NCBI GenBank assembly: GCA_016713535.1
Contig: JADJOY010000001.1
Span: forward strand, 538,640 to 602,639
Length of the DNA: 64,000 nt
Origin: JADJOY01 sp016713535 [NCBI: Deltaproteobacteria bacterium]
GTDB lineage: Bacteria; JADJOY01
Reading direction: 5' to 3'
Translations under genes and position numbers: made by a program
Notes under the pieces: generated by a model
The model's input: the letters and a program-made list of their open reading frames with translations, nothing else
Database searches by the model: none
What the model was told of the DNA's origin: nothing
Shown: one piece after another, positions 9,185 through 18,266 of the stretch
Layout of the letters: each line of letters opens with the position of its first letter
Position numbering within the stretch: the first letter of the stretch is position 1

Positions 9185-9876
9185 GACGGCCCCCCGGATT
9201 CGCCGCGTAGCCCGAAGGCCAAGTCGGCGCGAACCCGCCCGCGGGCGATCTCGACGCGCCGATGGCCGAGCTTGCGCGCCAGGGCGACGTCGTGAGTGGC
9301 GATCAGCACGGTCGTCCCCTGAGCATTCGCGCGCTCGAACAGGCGCATGATGTCCAGGGCCATGATCGGGTCGACGCTGCCGGTGGGCTCGTCGGCCAGC
9401 AGGAGCGCTGGCTCGCCTACCAGCGCGCGTGCGATGGCCACCCGCTGCTGCTCGCCCCCCGAGAGGCGCTCCACGGGCGTTCGTGCCCGCCCATCGAGCT
9501 CGAGCGCCGCGAGGAGACGGCCGACGCGCTCCGCTCGAGTGCGTGGATCGACGCCGCGAACGGCGAGTGCGAGACCGACGTTGGCGAGGACTGACCGGCG
9601 CGGGAGCAGCTTGAAGTCCTGGAACACGACCCCGAGCTGGCGGCGGAGGAGGGGGACCTCGCGGCGCTCGAGCCGCGACACGTTCCTGCCACAGACGAGC
9701 GCCTGACCGTCGTCCGGGCGCTCGGCCAGCGTGAGGATCCTGAAGAGGGTCGTCTTGCCAGCACCGCTCGGTCCAGTGAGGAACACGAGTTCGCCGGGCT
9801 CGACCTCGAAGCTCACCTCGTCCAGTGCCGTGACGTCGGGTCCGTAGCGCCGCGTCACGCGGTAGAGGCGAATCAC
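9181..9876 (-). CDS. ftsE: Cell division ATP-binding protein FtsE
   Basis: About 231-residue ABC ATPase. Walker A is GPSGAGKTT, the Q-loop lies in VVFQDFKLLP, the signature is LSGGEQQRVAIARAL, Walker B is ALLLADEPTGSVD and the H-loop is IATHD, all intact. It pairs with FtsX downstream. I chose GTG at 9876, giving VIRLYRVTRRYG, the usual FtsE start and length; the frame stays open to 9951, so an upstream start is possible. Ribosome-site evidence is weak for either. First gene of a five-gene overlapping operon. Confidence 0.92.
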   Translation of the reverse strand: MIRLYRVTRRYGPDVTALDEVSFEVEPGELVFLTGPSGAGKTTLFRILTLAERPDDGQALVCGRNVSRLERREVPLLRRQLGVVFQDFKLLPRRSVLANVGLALAVRGVDPRTRAERVGRLLAALELDGRARTPVERLSGGEQQRVAIARALVGEPALLLADEPTGSVDPIMALDIMRLFERANAQGTTVLIATHDVALARKLGHRRVEIARGRVRADLAFGLRGESGGPS

Positions 9877-10000
9877 GGTGGCTGGTTCGAGTCGGGACGT
9901 CCCGTGGCTCGTCCCGGAATGGGCCGGAGATGCGATCAGGCAGCGGGCCACGACGGACGTGGCGATTGGACCGCCGACGATGGAGCGCTCGCGCGAGGGC

Positions 10001-10390
10001 TCAGTCGGTCACGTCGAGGCGGTCGGCAATGAAGTCGGTCATGCAGTCGTCGATTTCACCCGCGTTCGCGACGCCGCGGGGGTCTTCGCCGAGCACGAAC
10101 GCGGTGGTGGGCGAGGTCTCGGGTTGAAACCCCTTGGTGTAGAGCCCGGAGCGCAGGTGTCTGACCATGACCGCGTGTTGCTCCTCCATGAGACGGAGGA
10201 TCGTGGCACGGGGGTCCGCCACCACCTGCGCGCCGCCGAGCGCGGCGTAGCTCGTCTTCTTGGAGGCGATGATCGTGCCCCCGATGTAGATGTGCGTCGT
10301 CACGAGCTGCACGGGGAGTCCGCTGTCCTCGGTCTGGACGTGATAGTCCCGCCCTCCGAGCCGTACGTTCTGGTTGAAGCCGGGGATCAT
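10001..10390 (-). CDS. Conserved hypothetical protein
   Basis: 129-residue soluble protein without signal or membrane segment. The N-terminal half (IPGFNQNVRLGGRDYHVQTE) reads like a small beta domain seen in uncharacterised proteins of several diderm phyla, but I cannot name a family with certainty. A helical middle (ATILRLMEEQHAVMVRHL) and an acidic C-terminus follow. It lies between ftsE and murI on the same strand but with clear gaps (124 and 60 bases), so co-transcription is only possible. No function is assigned. Confidence 0.6.
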   Translation of the reverse strand: MIPGFNQNVRLGGRDYHVQTEDSGLPVQLVTTHIYIGGTIIASKKTSYAALGGAQVVADPRATILRLMEEQHAVMVRHLRSGLYTKGFQPETSPTTAFVLGEDPRGVANAGEIDDCMTDFIADRLDVTD

Positions 10391-10450
10391 CGCCGCGTCA
10401 CCGCTCCTCGCTGCGTCCGGGGTCCGTCTACCACGCGGCTTTCGGCGCCT

Positions 10451-11305
10451 TCAAGAAACGCGTGCCCGCAGTTCGCCGTCCGTGAGGTCGAGGCGGTGCT
10501 CGAGCTCGATGGACTCGACGTCCGCGATCGGCTCGCCGAGGAGGCGCGTGCCGACGCGCACGAAGGTCGTGGGGGCGTCGGTGACCAGGAAGCGGATCGG
10601 AGCGCTCGGTGGGAGGCGCCGTCCGAGGCGCTCGACCCGCATGGCACGCGCAACCTCGCGCGCGGTTTCCTCGGCCGAATCGACGAGGCGCACCTCGGGT
10701 CCCATCGCCGCGGCGATCGCACGCTCGAGGAGCGGGTAGTGAGTGCACCCCAGGATCAGCGTGTCGACCCGCGCCGCGCCGAGGTCGGCCAGGTAGTGCT
10801 CGCAGACCTGGCGCGCCACGTCGGTCTCTTCCCAGCCCTCCTCGGCCAGCGGGACGAGCAAGGGGCAGGCGCGCGCATGGACCTCGATTCCGGGCGAGAG
10901 CGCTTCCAGGGTTCGGACGTACGCGCCGGAGTCGACGGTGCTGCGTGTGCCGATCACGCCGACGCGGTTCACTCGGGTGGCAGCAACGGCGGCCCGCGCG
11001 CCGGCCTCGACGACACCGAACACCGGGAACCGCGCCAGGTCGACGAGCGCCGTTTGCGCGAGCGACGACGCGGTGTTGCAGGCGACCACCAGCGCCTTGA
11101 TGCCGCGGGCGCTGAACTCGTCCGCGGCCTCGAGAGCGTAGCGGGTCACGGTCGCGGGTGACTTGGTGCCGTATGGAACCCGGGCCGTATCGCCCAGATA
11201 GAGGAACGCCTCTCCGGGCAACGCCCGGCGAAGAGCCCGCAGGACGGTCAGGCCCCCGATCCCGGAGTCGAAGACCCCGATGGGCCGGTCGCGTACCTCG
11301 GACAT
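10451..11305 (-). CDS. murI: Glutamate racemase
   Basis: 284 residues, cofactor-independent racemase supplying D-glutamate for peptidoglycan. The opening IGVFDSGIGGLTVL and the two catalytic cysteines, in VVACNTAS and LGCTHYPLL, are intact, with LYLGDTARVPYG and the paired acidic residues expected. Length is normal. It fits the cell-envelope theme of this strand (ftsEX, envC, ctpA). Confidence 0.95.
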   Translation of the reverse strand: MSEVRDRPIGVFDSGIGGLTVLRALRRALPGEAFLYLGDTARVPYGTKSPATVTRYALEAADEFSARGIKALVVACNTASSLAQTALVDLARFPVFGVVEAGARAAVAATRVNRVGVIGTRSTVDSGAYVRTLEALSPGIEVHARACPLLVPLAEEGWEETDVARQVCEHYLADLGAARVDTLILGCTHYPLLERAIAAAMGPEVRLVDSAEETAREVARAMRVERLGRRLPPSAPIRFLVTDAPTTFVRVGTRLLGEPIADVESIELEHRLDLTDGELRARVS

Positions 11306-11336
11306 GAGAGGATCTCGGGCTCGGGCTCTCGCGCGT

Positions 11337-11867
11337 TCAGCGGTACACCAGCAGCACGATCGAGGTCTGGTCCACGATTTGGTGGGTCTGCGGGTCGACC
11401 GAGAAGTCCGAGATCACGACGTTGGTGCCGCCGAGCGCTTGGCCGAGGATCCGTCGTTCGACGCTCTGATCGGCGAGCGCGCTCGTGGGGGGCGCAAGTC
11501 GGAACACCGATCGCCGGCCCTGGCAGCGCGAGGGAATCAATTGCCCTGGGAACGTCGCCGCGAGGTTCTTGGGGTGAGCGGCGGTCGGCGACATCCCCAG
11601 CTTCGCCTGGTAAAACCGCAGAACTTGATCATACCCGTCGCCCGTCACATAGGTCTCGAACCGCTCGAGCACGGGCGCCCTGGAGGCGCCCGATCGGACG
11701 GGGCCAGGTTGCGAGCCGATCACCAAGGTCATGCCCGGGTAGGGCGGCACCACCGCGCTCGCAGCGGTGCCGGACTTGGGCGCCGTGGCGGGTCGTTCTC
11801 CGGTCTCAGCGCGAACCGGAGCACCGATCGCCACCACCAGCAGCAGTGCACGGACGACACGACGCAT
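11337..11867 (-). CDS. Secreted protein of unknown function
   Basis: About 176 residues from the ATG at 11867, which gives a clean signal peptide (MRRVVRALLLVVAIGAPVRA); the frame also allows ATG at 11888. The mature part begins with a linker rich in Ala, Pro and Thr and then reads VPPYPGMTLVIGSQPG. A compact domain follows containing YVTGDGYDQVLRFYQAKLG, similar in style to small periplasmic domains that follow a Y-P-G motif. No catalytic signature is seen. It is the last minus-strand gene before the divergent Tad locus. Confidence 0.65.
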   Translation of the reverse strand: MRRVVRALLLVVAIGAPVRAETGERPATAPKSGTAASAVVPPYPGMTLVIGSQPGPVRSGASRAPVLERFETYVTGDGYDQVLRFYQAKLGMSPTAAHPKNLAATFPGQLIPSRCQGRRSVFRLAPPTSALADQSVERRILGQALGGTNVVISDFSVDPQTHQIVDQTSIVLLVYR

Positions 11868-11909
11868 GAGCGAGAAAGAGCCTAGCACGCGGATCCAGGG
11901 GCGCGACGG

Positions 11910-12440
11910 ATGATCCTCGAGCCCCGTGACGCGCTGGTGGTGGTGCTGGCGGCCGCCGGTGCCGCGAGCGACGTTCGTTCCCGCCGAATCCCGAACCTCC
12001 TCACTGTCGGAGCGGCTGCGACCGCCGTCGTGCTGGGAGTGGTCGAAGGCGGATGGCCAGGGCTCGTCGATGCGCTCGCCGGCCTCGGCATGGGGTTGGC
12101 GCTACTCGGTGCGCCATTCGCACTCGGCATCGCGGGCGCGGGCGACGTGAAGTTTCTCATGGCGTTCGGGGCGTTCCTCGGTCCCCGCCGCACCGTAGAG
12201 GCGTTCATCTGGGCGACAGCCGCGGGTGGACTCCTGGCCGTCGCTGTGCTAGGGGTGTCGCCACGAGCTCGCACTCGAGTCCTAACATCCTGGATTCAAT
12301 TCAAAAACCTCTTGTACACCCGTGATGCTTCCGTGTTGAAGCCCGAAACCCGCAGCGATACAATCGGCGTGCCGTACGGGCTGGCCTTGGCAGCGGGCGC
12401 TGTCATCGCCCAACTCGGGCGCGGATTTCTCCTTGGCTGA
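11910..12440 (+). CDS. cpaA: Prepilin peptidase, CpaA/TadV type
   Basis: 176-residue A24-type aspartic peptidase with four to five hydrophobic helices. The two catalytic aspartates lie in ASDVRSRRIPN near the start and GAGDVKFLMA in the middle (GxGD-type motif). TadV enzymes process Flp prepilins and TadE/F pseudopilins at the inner membrane. It is short, lacking the methyltransferase domain of PilD, as usual for Tad systems. First gene of the Tad locus on this strand. Confidence 0.88.
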   Translation: MILEPRDALVVVLAAAGAASDVRSRRIPNLLTVGAAATAVVLGVVEGGWPGLVDALAGLGMGLALLGAPFALGIAGAGDVKFLMAFGAFLGPRRTVEAFIWATAAGGLLAVAVLGVSPRARTRVLTSWIQFKNLLYTRDASVLKPETRSDTIGVPYGLALAAGAVIAQLGRGFLLG

Positions 12441-12488
12441 CACGCAACCCACGAGCAGCGCGCGGCACAACCGCCGAGTCTGGACTCC

Positions 12489-12902
12489 ATGACTCGTGGG
12501 GTTGCGACGCTGTCCGTCGAGCGTGGCCAAGCTACGCTCGAACTAGCCATTTTCCTTCCTTTTTTCCTGCTTCTGCTTCTTGGCTCGATCGAGCTTGGCA
12601 ATGCCTGGCACGTAGCCAACAAGGTCGCGCAGGCTGCCCACGAGGGCGTCGAGCACGTTCGCCGCACAGGGCAGCTCGACTCCGCCGAGGTGAACACGAT
12701 CGTCGCAGCCGTCGCGGGCCCGGATGCGACGGCCTCGTTATCGTCTCGCACTGCCACGTCGGTGCGCGAGGCCCGCTTGGTCACCGTCGACGTCGAGGTG
12801 CGCCAGCCGTTGCTGACGGGGCCCTTCCTCAAGCTGTTCTCGGTGTTCCGCTCGGGCACGATCCGCATCGAGCGCTCGGCCACCGCGTTGGTGATGTCAT
12901 GA
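12489..12902 (+). CDS. TadE-like pseudopilin (first copy)
   Basis: 137 residues with the TadE pattern at the N-terminus: RGQATLELAIFLPFFLLLLL, a prepilin-like cleavage region with conserved Glu and a hydrophobic helix, then a short periplasmic beta-rich part. TadE-like proteins are minor pseudopilins processed by TadV. Its stop overlaps the start of a second TadE gene (ATGA), and the two are paralogues. Confidence 0.82.
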   Translation: MTRGVATLSVERGQATLELAIFLPFFLLLLLGSIELGNAWHVANKVAQAAHEGVEHVRRTGQLDSAEVNTIVAAVAGPDATASLSSRTATSVREARLVTVDVEVRQPLLTGPFLKLFSVFRSGTIRIERSATALVMS

Positions 12903-13363
12903 CCACGGGTGGGGCGATTCGTCGCACGTACGCCGCGTCGATCGGCGACGACCGCGGGCAGTCGACGATCGAGTTCGCGTTCGTCCTGCCCTTCTTCCTG
13001 TTGCTGTTCCTCGCCACGATCGAGCTCGGGATCGCCTGGAGCGCGTCCTCCGCTACCGCGGCGGCCGCGAAAGAAGGGGCCGAGTACGCGCGTCGGCAGG
13101 TTCCGTTCTCGCCGGCGGTCGTGACACGCGCCAACGAGATCGCCGCGAAGTACCTCGCGGCCTATACGCGGTCTGGTGGCACGGCGGTGGCCAGCGTTCG
13201 CAGCGGTGAGCTCGTCGGTGAGAAAACCGTGACGGTCGAGGTCGACCTGCAGTATCCATTGCTCACCGGAGCGTTCTTGCGCAGCATCAAGTTCGGCGCC
13301 GAGCCGGTGTTCGGAGACGGCAACATCACGATTCGTCGAGAGGCTCGGGTCCTGATTCTGTGA
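12899..13363 (+). CDS. TadE-like pseudopilin (second copy)
   Basis: 154 residues. The processing site and helix DRGQSTIEFAFVLPFFLLLF closely match the neighbouring upstream gene, and the rest shares YPLLTG-like and FLxxxxFG-like segments with it, so this is a tandem duplication that has diverged. ATG at 12899 overlaps the upstream stop. Expected to be a minor pilus component at the inner membrane. Confidence 0.82.
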   Translation: MTTGGAIRRTYAASIGDDRGQSTIEFAFVLPFFLLLFLATIELGIAWSASSATAAAAKEGAEYARRQVPFSPAVVTRANEIAAKYLAAYTRSGGTAVASVRSGELVGEKTVTVEVDLQYPLLTGAFLRSIKFGAEPVFGDGNITIRREARVLIL

Positions 13364-13442
13364 CCGTGACACACGACTTCGGTGGGGATGGACCCGCCGT
13401 GAACCAGGACCCGCTTCGCCTGCGAAGCGAGGGAGCGACCGA

Positions 13443-14345
13443 GTGGACACCAAGCGTCCGGTGATTTTGCTAGTGGTGTTCGCGGCCGTGTCGGCGCTGG
13501 TGGCCGGCTGGCTGTACCAGCGCCTGGCGAGCGCCGCGGCCCGCGGCGATCGCGCCGACACGGTGATGGTCGCCACAGCGACCCAGGACTTGGTGCCCGG
13601 GACCCGGATCGGCGCCGATCTCGCGGGCACCGCCTTCACTCGGCGAGCGTGGCCGCGGGAGCTCGTCCCGCCCGATGCCGTCGATCGAGCGGAGTCGGTC
13701 GTGGGGCAGGTCGTTCGCGCGCCGATCTACGCCGGGGAGCCCCTCTACCGGTTCAAGCTCGCGTCCGGCGAGGCTGGTGGAGTGCTCTCCGCGGTGGTGA
13801 GCGACGGGATGCGGGCGTTCACCGTGCCGGTCGACGAGGTGAGCGGCGTCGGAGGGTACGTGCTCTCCGGTGCTTACGTGGACGTGATCGGCACGTTCCG
13901 CAACGTGCGCGAATCGATGTTCGGCCAACCTCGTGGCGAGACCTTCTCCAAGGTGATTCTCGAGCGGGTGAAAGTCCTTGCGTCGGGTCCCCAGATGGAG
14001 CAGAACGACATCGGCGTTCGCACCCGAGCGGGGGCTGCGTCCAGCCGCTCCAGCCTCTTGAGCCGCGACAAGACCACGCCGACGAGCGCGACCCTACTGG
14101 TGACGCCAGCACAAGCCGAGAGCCTCGCGCTGGCGGTGAAGGAAGGTTCGATCCACCTCGCGCTGCGAAATTACCTCGACGAGGCGGCGGGGCAGACGAG
14201 CGGCGTGACCAAGCAGGAGCTCCTCGGCCTAGCCGAGGTCCTGCCCGAGCCCATGCCGCATGGGCGAGCGCTGGCGGCGCCCGAGCCCACAGGCCCGTCC
14301 GTCGAGGTGATCCGTGGCAGCGAGCGATCCTCGGTCAGCTTCTGA
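13443..14345 (+). CDS. cpaB: Flp pilus assembly protein CpaB/RcpC
   Basis: 300 residues. One N-terminal membrane helix (about 7-28) is followed by a SAF/AFP-like domain (DTVMVATATQDLVPGTRI through APIYAGEPLYRFKL) and the RcpC domain with GMRAFTVPVDEVSGVGGYVLSG. CpaB is a periplasmic protein thought to stabilise the Tad secretin. GTG start at 13443 was chosen because the helix begins seven residues later. It is followed at once by the secretin gene. Confidence 0.9.
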   Translation: MDTKRPVILLVVFAAVSALVAGWLYQRLASAAARGDRADTVMVATATQDLVPGTRIGADLAGTAFTRRAWPRELVPPDAVDRAESVVGQVVRAPIYAGEPLYRFKLASGEAGGVLSAVVSDGMRAFTVPVDEVSGVGGYVLSGAYVDVIGTFRNVRESMFGQPRGETFSKVILERVKVLASGPQMEQNDIGVRTRAGAASSRSSLLSRDKTTPTSATLLVTPAQAESLALAVKEGSIHLALRNYLDEAAGQTSGVTKQELLGLAEVLPEPMPHGRALAAPEPTGPSVEVIRGSERSSVSF

Positions 14346-14391
14346 GGCTGAGCGAGGAACCGGTCAGGCGAGTGCGAGAGGACACGACAGG

Positions 14392-14985
14392 ATGAGCGGA
14401 ATGCCACGACGACATCGGCCTGCGGGAAGCTGGGGACGTCGCCTGGCGCTGTGGTGCGGCGCGGCGTTCGCCGTGGCGGGTTCCGCGGGCGCGGGACCCG
14501 CCGCGGAGTCGCTGAAGGTGTCGGTCGGGCACAGCGTGTCGGTGCCACTCGGATCGCCGGTTGCGAAGATCAGCGACGCGGATGCGTCCGTGGTCGGATA
14601 TTTCCTCAATACGCCGGATCAGATCGAGGTGGTGGGCCGCGGTACCGGCCGGTCGCCGCTCAGGGTTCGCCTGGCAGACGGCTCCTCGCGATTCTTCGAA
14701 GTCGACGTCGTCGTGCCCGAATCGATGGGCGGCGAGCCCGAGCCGATCGTCGTGACGTCCGCGACGGCGGCCGCCTACGCCGCGTCCCCGGCAGGTGGCG
14801 CGTCCGCGGCGGTTGCGCCGGACGATGCATCGACGCTGACGCTCGCCGTCGGTGAGTCGCAGTCCTTCGACGTCACGGGAGCGGCGACACGCATCGATGT
14901 GGCCACGGCTGGCGTCGTCGAGGTGGAGCGGAACCAGCCTGGTGAGGTCACGTTGATCGGCCGAGCACCGGGGAAACCGACCTGA
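14392..14985 (+). CDS. cpaC: Tad secretin CpaC/RcpA, N-terminal part (frameshifted)
   Basis: First part of the outer-membrane secretin of the Tad pilus, starting at ATG 14392 with a signal sequence (about 15-40). Two BON-like pilus/secretin N-domains follow, each opening with the L-x-V-x-x-G-x-S pattern (LKVSVGHSVSVPLG and LTLAVGESQSFDV). The frame stops at 14985, but the next frame continues the sense (GETDLTLAGGGGAVSRYRVRV) if one base is restored at the GGGG run near 14967. It belongs with the part at 15246-16682; restored length is about 763 residues. Confidence 0.75.
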   Translation: MSGMPRRHRPAGSWGRRLALWCGAAFAVAGSAGAGPAAESLKVSVGHSVSVPLGSPVAKISDADASVVGYFLNTPDQIEVVGRGTGRSPLRVRLADGSSRFFEVDVVVPESMGGEPEPIVVTSATAAAYAASPAGGASAAVAPDDASTLTLAVGESQSFDVTGAATRIDVATAGVVEVERNQPGEVTLIGRAPGKPT

Positions 14986-15245
14986 CCCTCGCCGGCGGTG
15001 GTGGAGCCGTGTCGCGGTACCGTGTTCGCGTGATGGGCAGAGCGGTGAGCCCCGCAAGCGAGCCGAGCGACATGCTGAGCGTGACCGAGGTGCCGTCGCG
15101 CGGTGGCGAGATCGCGCAACTGGACCTGCCGCCGCCGCCGCCCGAGCAGCCCGCCGAGTTGCCGCCTCCGCCGGCCCCGTCCTATCCGAGCTAATCCGAG
15201 ATCGGATCGTTTCCCAGGAATTTCGATTCTCCGCCCCCTGAGTTC

Positions 15246-16682
15246 GTGACGCCGGAGCACATCGGAGAGCTCAAGAAGAGCATCGACGACCTGCGCGGTG
15301 AGATCGCGAGCCAGCATGCACGCGCGGACGCACCTCCGTCGGCCCCGCGAGCCGTCGCCGAGATCCAGCCGGCCCAGATCAAGGAGGCCGTCAAGGAGGC
15401 CCTCGAGGAGTCGCGGCCCGCCCCGGCCCCCGTGTGGCGCCCCGAGCCCCGTACGCCGGCCCCGGCGGCGCCAGCGCCTGCTCGCATCGACGTTGCGCCC
15501 GAGGCGCGCACGCCTGCACCTGCGCCTGTGCGGGTTCCCGCCGCGCCAGCCAAGCCGCAAGTGACGGAGGTGCCTCGTTCCAGCCCCGAGCTCGCTGCAC
15601 CCGAGCTTCGGCCGATCGTGCGCATGGCCGACCTGCGTGACAACCTGCTCACTCTCGGCGTCGGGCGCTCGCGGGTCATCCTGCTCGACTCGCCGGCCAA
15701 GCGTGTGGCGGTGGCGAACCCGAACATCGGTGACGTCATCCTGGCCACTCCGTCGCAGCTCGGCGTGAACTGCAAGGGGGGTGGCACCACGGAGCTGGTC
15801 GTGTGGGACCGGAACGACCGCGGCATGCAGCTGAAGGTCCGCGTCGAAGCGCAGGGCAGCACCGAGAAGCAGGTGCTTCTCAAGTGCAAGGTCGCCGAGG
15901 TCAAGCGGCAGGCCATGCGCGACCTCGGGATCGACATGGCAGTGCTTCTCGACTCCAACGTCGTGAAGGGCGGACTCGGTGTGGTGTCGCGCGGCGGTGG
16001 TGTTCTTCCCGGTGTGGTCCCCGGAACGGCCGGTGGTGACGTGCTCGGTAGTAACGGCACGCTCCCGACGAACTCCGACCTCACGATCTGGCAGCCCGAC
16101 CGCGGCATCTATGCGTTCATCCAGGCCCTCGAGAAGCGCGGGGTGGCCCGGATCCTCGCGGAGCCCAACCTCGTCGCGATCAACGGTCAGGAAGCGAGCT
16201 TCCTCGCCGGCGGCGAGGTGCCGATCCCCATGGTCAACTCGGTGCAGAGTGGCGAGCTGCCGCGGGTCACCGTCGAGTTCAAGGAGTTCGGCGTGAAGCT
16301 CAATTTCCGCCCGACCATCCTCGACGACGAGACCATCTCGCTGCACGTGATGCCAGAGGTCTCGAGCCTGGACTACACGAACGGCGTCGTGCTCGAGGAC
16401 TTCCGCATCCCGGCGCTGGACACCCGGCGCGCCGAGACCACCGTGCAGCTCCACGATGGCCAGTCGATCGTCATCGCCGGGTTGATGATGACCAAGAAGG
16501 AGCAGGGCGAGGAGAAGGTGCCCTGGCTCGGCGACGTCCCGGTCCTCGGTGCGTTGTTCCGGAGTGATAGCAACGACAACAGCGAGACCGAGCTCGTCAT
16601 CCTGCTGACTGCGCGGATCGTGCGTCCGTTGCCCGCTGGCTCGACGCCTGCCCTGGCGTTCGACCGAGTGGCGACGCACTGA
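15246..16682 (+). CDS. cpaC: Tad secretin CpaC/RcpA, central and C-terminal part
   Basis: Coiled-coil and Pro/Ala-rich linker (about 1-110 of this part), then a third N-domain (RSRVILLDSPAKRVAVANP) and the secretin core with VARILAEPNLVAINGQEASF, GGEVPIPM and the C-terminal VPWLGDVPVLGALFRS, which are secretin signatures. Between 14986 and 15245 the protein probably continues: a second reading frame gives a coherent helix (LSELIRDRIVSQEFRFSAP) if one base is added in the C run at about 15177 and one removed in the C run at about 15234. As given, a TAA at 15192-15194 separates this part from its N-terminus. Confidence 0.88.
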   Translation: MTPEHIGELKKSIDDLRGEIASQHARADAPPSAPRAVAEIQPAQIKEAVKEALEESRPAPAPVWRPEPRTPAPAAPAPARIDVAPEARTPAPAPVRVPAAPAKPQVTEVPRSSPELAAPELRPIVRMADLRDNLLTLGVGRSRVILLDSPAKRVAVANPNIGDVILATPSQLGVNCKGGGTTELVVWDRNDRGMQLKVRVEAQGSTEKQVLLKCKVAEVKRQAMRDLGIDMAVLLDSNVVKGGLGVVSRGGGVLPGVVPGTAGGDVLGSNGTLPTNSDLTIWQPDRGIYAFIQALEKRGVARILAEPNLVAINGQEASFLAGGEVPIPMVNSVQSGELPRVTVEFKEFGVKLNFRPTILDDETISLHVMPEVSSLDYTNGVVLEDFRIPALDTRRAETTVQLHDGQSIVIAGLMMTKKEQGEEKVPWLGDVPVLGALFRSDSNDNSETELVILLTARIVRPLPAGSTPALAFDRVATH

Positions 16683-16714
16683 CACTCGTCCCGCCCCACA
16701 CCCGGGTTCGGCGC

Positions 16715-18187
16715 ATGCGCGCGCCTCTGCATCGCGATGAGTCGGGGCAGGCGATCCTGCTGTTCGCGGTCGGGTTGCTCCTGGTCGTGACGATCGTGGC
16801 GGTGGTACTCGACGTCGGCATCGTCGCGACCGCTCGCACCGAGCTCGAGGACGCGACGGGACAGGCCGCGCTCGCGGGTGCGACCCGGTTCGACGAGTGC
16901 CCGAAGCCGGCGCCATCGGTGCTCGGCGACGTGCGTGCACGCGCCGACGAGGTCGCGCAGGCGAACGCGGTTGCGGGAGTGGGACTCGGTCTGGCGCCCG
17001 TCAGCGACGTAGAGGTCGGGTTCACCCTCCCGCTCACACAGGAGTACGCCAAGTCGCCCTCCGGTGAGGAATACAAGGCCAACACCGTAAGGGTCACGGG
17101 TCGTCGCAACGATTCGGCACCGGATGGCCCGGTACCACTCGTGATGGGCGGCGTGTTGGGAACCGCCGAGTCCCCGACCAGCAGCCAGGCCTGGGCGATC
17201 GCCGACGGCCCCGGCTACATCAACACGGACCTCGCGCTCGCGCTCAACGAGTGTGGTGTGCTCTCGGCGTTCGGCGCCGGTCAGGGACCGGTGCCGTATC
17301 CGCTGAGCGTCGACATGGACTCGCCGGATTTCGGGCGCGGCTCGTTCGGCGTGCGGCCGGGGAGCCCGAGCGCGCGTGACTACGCCATCTGCCCGCCCCC
17401 CGTGACACCGATCTTTCCGGAGCTCATCGCCAACCCACCCTTTTCGGCGGATCTGAACTGCAGCAACGAGATCCTCTACACATCGGCGGCGATCGGCTTC
17501 AACATGCTCTGCGACGGGAGCTCCGAGCCGCCATCGATCTGCACGTTCCTTGGCGATCTCTTCGGCGAGCCGATCATGCAGGTGCACGACGACCTGCTGT
17601 TGCAGAGCTCGTTCTTGCAGCCCGAGCTCGCCTTCACGTTCGGCAACGGCGACCTGTCGGGTCTGATCGGTGAGTACGTGGTGCCGGTCTACTCGAGCCA
17701 GGAGATTCGCGAGTTCGAGAGCTTCGACTTCACCTCGATCTTCGTGCAGTCGATCCCGCTGCCGCCGCTCGAGCTAGTGAGCCCGGTGTTCGGCACCCTC
17801 GATGTCGGGCTCGTGATCGACCTCGGCTGGCCGAACTTGCCCGTCACGGTGAAGTACGCGCCCACGGTCGGCTTCGCGAAGTACAGGGTGACGAACGCGA
17901 CGCCGGTGATGAAGACGATCGTGCTCACGGTGTCGCTGGATCTCGGGTCGTGCTCCGCGACCGGCGGGTTGTGCGACGGGGTCGATTGCTGCGCCCTGCT
18001 CGACCTGCTGCTCTTTCCGCTCGAGCTCGACGTCGAGCTGCCGATCGTGTCCGGGATCGATTTCGAGGGCGAGATCGTCCGGGGCGAAAAGGTCGACACC
18101 TGGTTGCCCGGCGGCGTGAACTTCGGGATCTCGGCGACGGGTGGTACCGGACCTCGTCTCATCGATCCGTCGAACAACGGGAACTGA
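16715..18187 (+). CDS. TadG-like pilus-associated secreted protein
   Basis: 490 residues. The N-terminus has the TadG-like anchor: DESGQAILLFAVGLLLVVTI, one hydrophobic helix, then AALAGAT. The large outer part is rich in Gly, Pro, Ser and hydrophobic strands and contains at least ten cysteines, suggesting disulfides outside the cytoplasm. Beyond the anchor I recognise no domain, and unlike some TadG proteins there is no evident von Willebrand (MIDAS) motif. Position between cpaC and cpaF supports a minor component or surface role in the Tad system. Confidence 0.7.
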   Translation: MRAPLHRDESGQAILLFAVGLLLVVTIVAVVLDVGIVATARTELEDATGQAALAGATRFDECPKPAPSVLGDVRARADEVAQANAVAGVGLGLAPVSDVEVGFTLPLTQEYAKSPSGEEYKANTVRVTGRRNDSAPDGPVPLVMGGVLGTAESPTSSQAWAIADGPGYINTDLALALNECGVLSAFGAGQGPVPYPLSVDMDSPDFGRGSFGVRPGSPSARDYAICPPPVTPIFPELIANPPFSADLNCSNEILYTSAAIGFNMLCDGSSEPPSICTFLGDLFGEPIMQVHDDLLLQSSFLQPELAFTFGNGDLSGLIGEYVVPVYSSQEIREFESFDFTSIFVQSIPLPPLELVSPVFGTLDVGLVIDLGWPNLPVTVKYAPTVGFAKYRVTNATPVMKTIVLTVSLDLGSCSATGGLCDGVDCCALLDLLLFPLELDVELPIVSGIDFEGEIVRGEKVDTWLPGGVNFGISATGGTGPRLIDPSNNGN

Positions 18188-18266
18188 CCGAGTGGAACCC
18201 TGCTAACATGCCGCGCGCGGCGCTCGGTGGTGACGAGCCACCTTAGGTGGACCGAGGGACATCGCG

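Noticed and set aside
14775-16940. 721-codon open frame on the minus strand
   Set aside because: It is antisense to the secretin gene cpaC and its translation is low-complexity Arg/His/Leu with no family pattern; long antisense frames are expected at this G+C.
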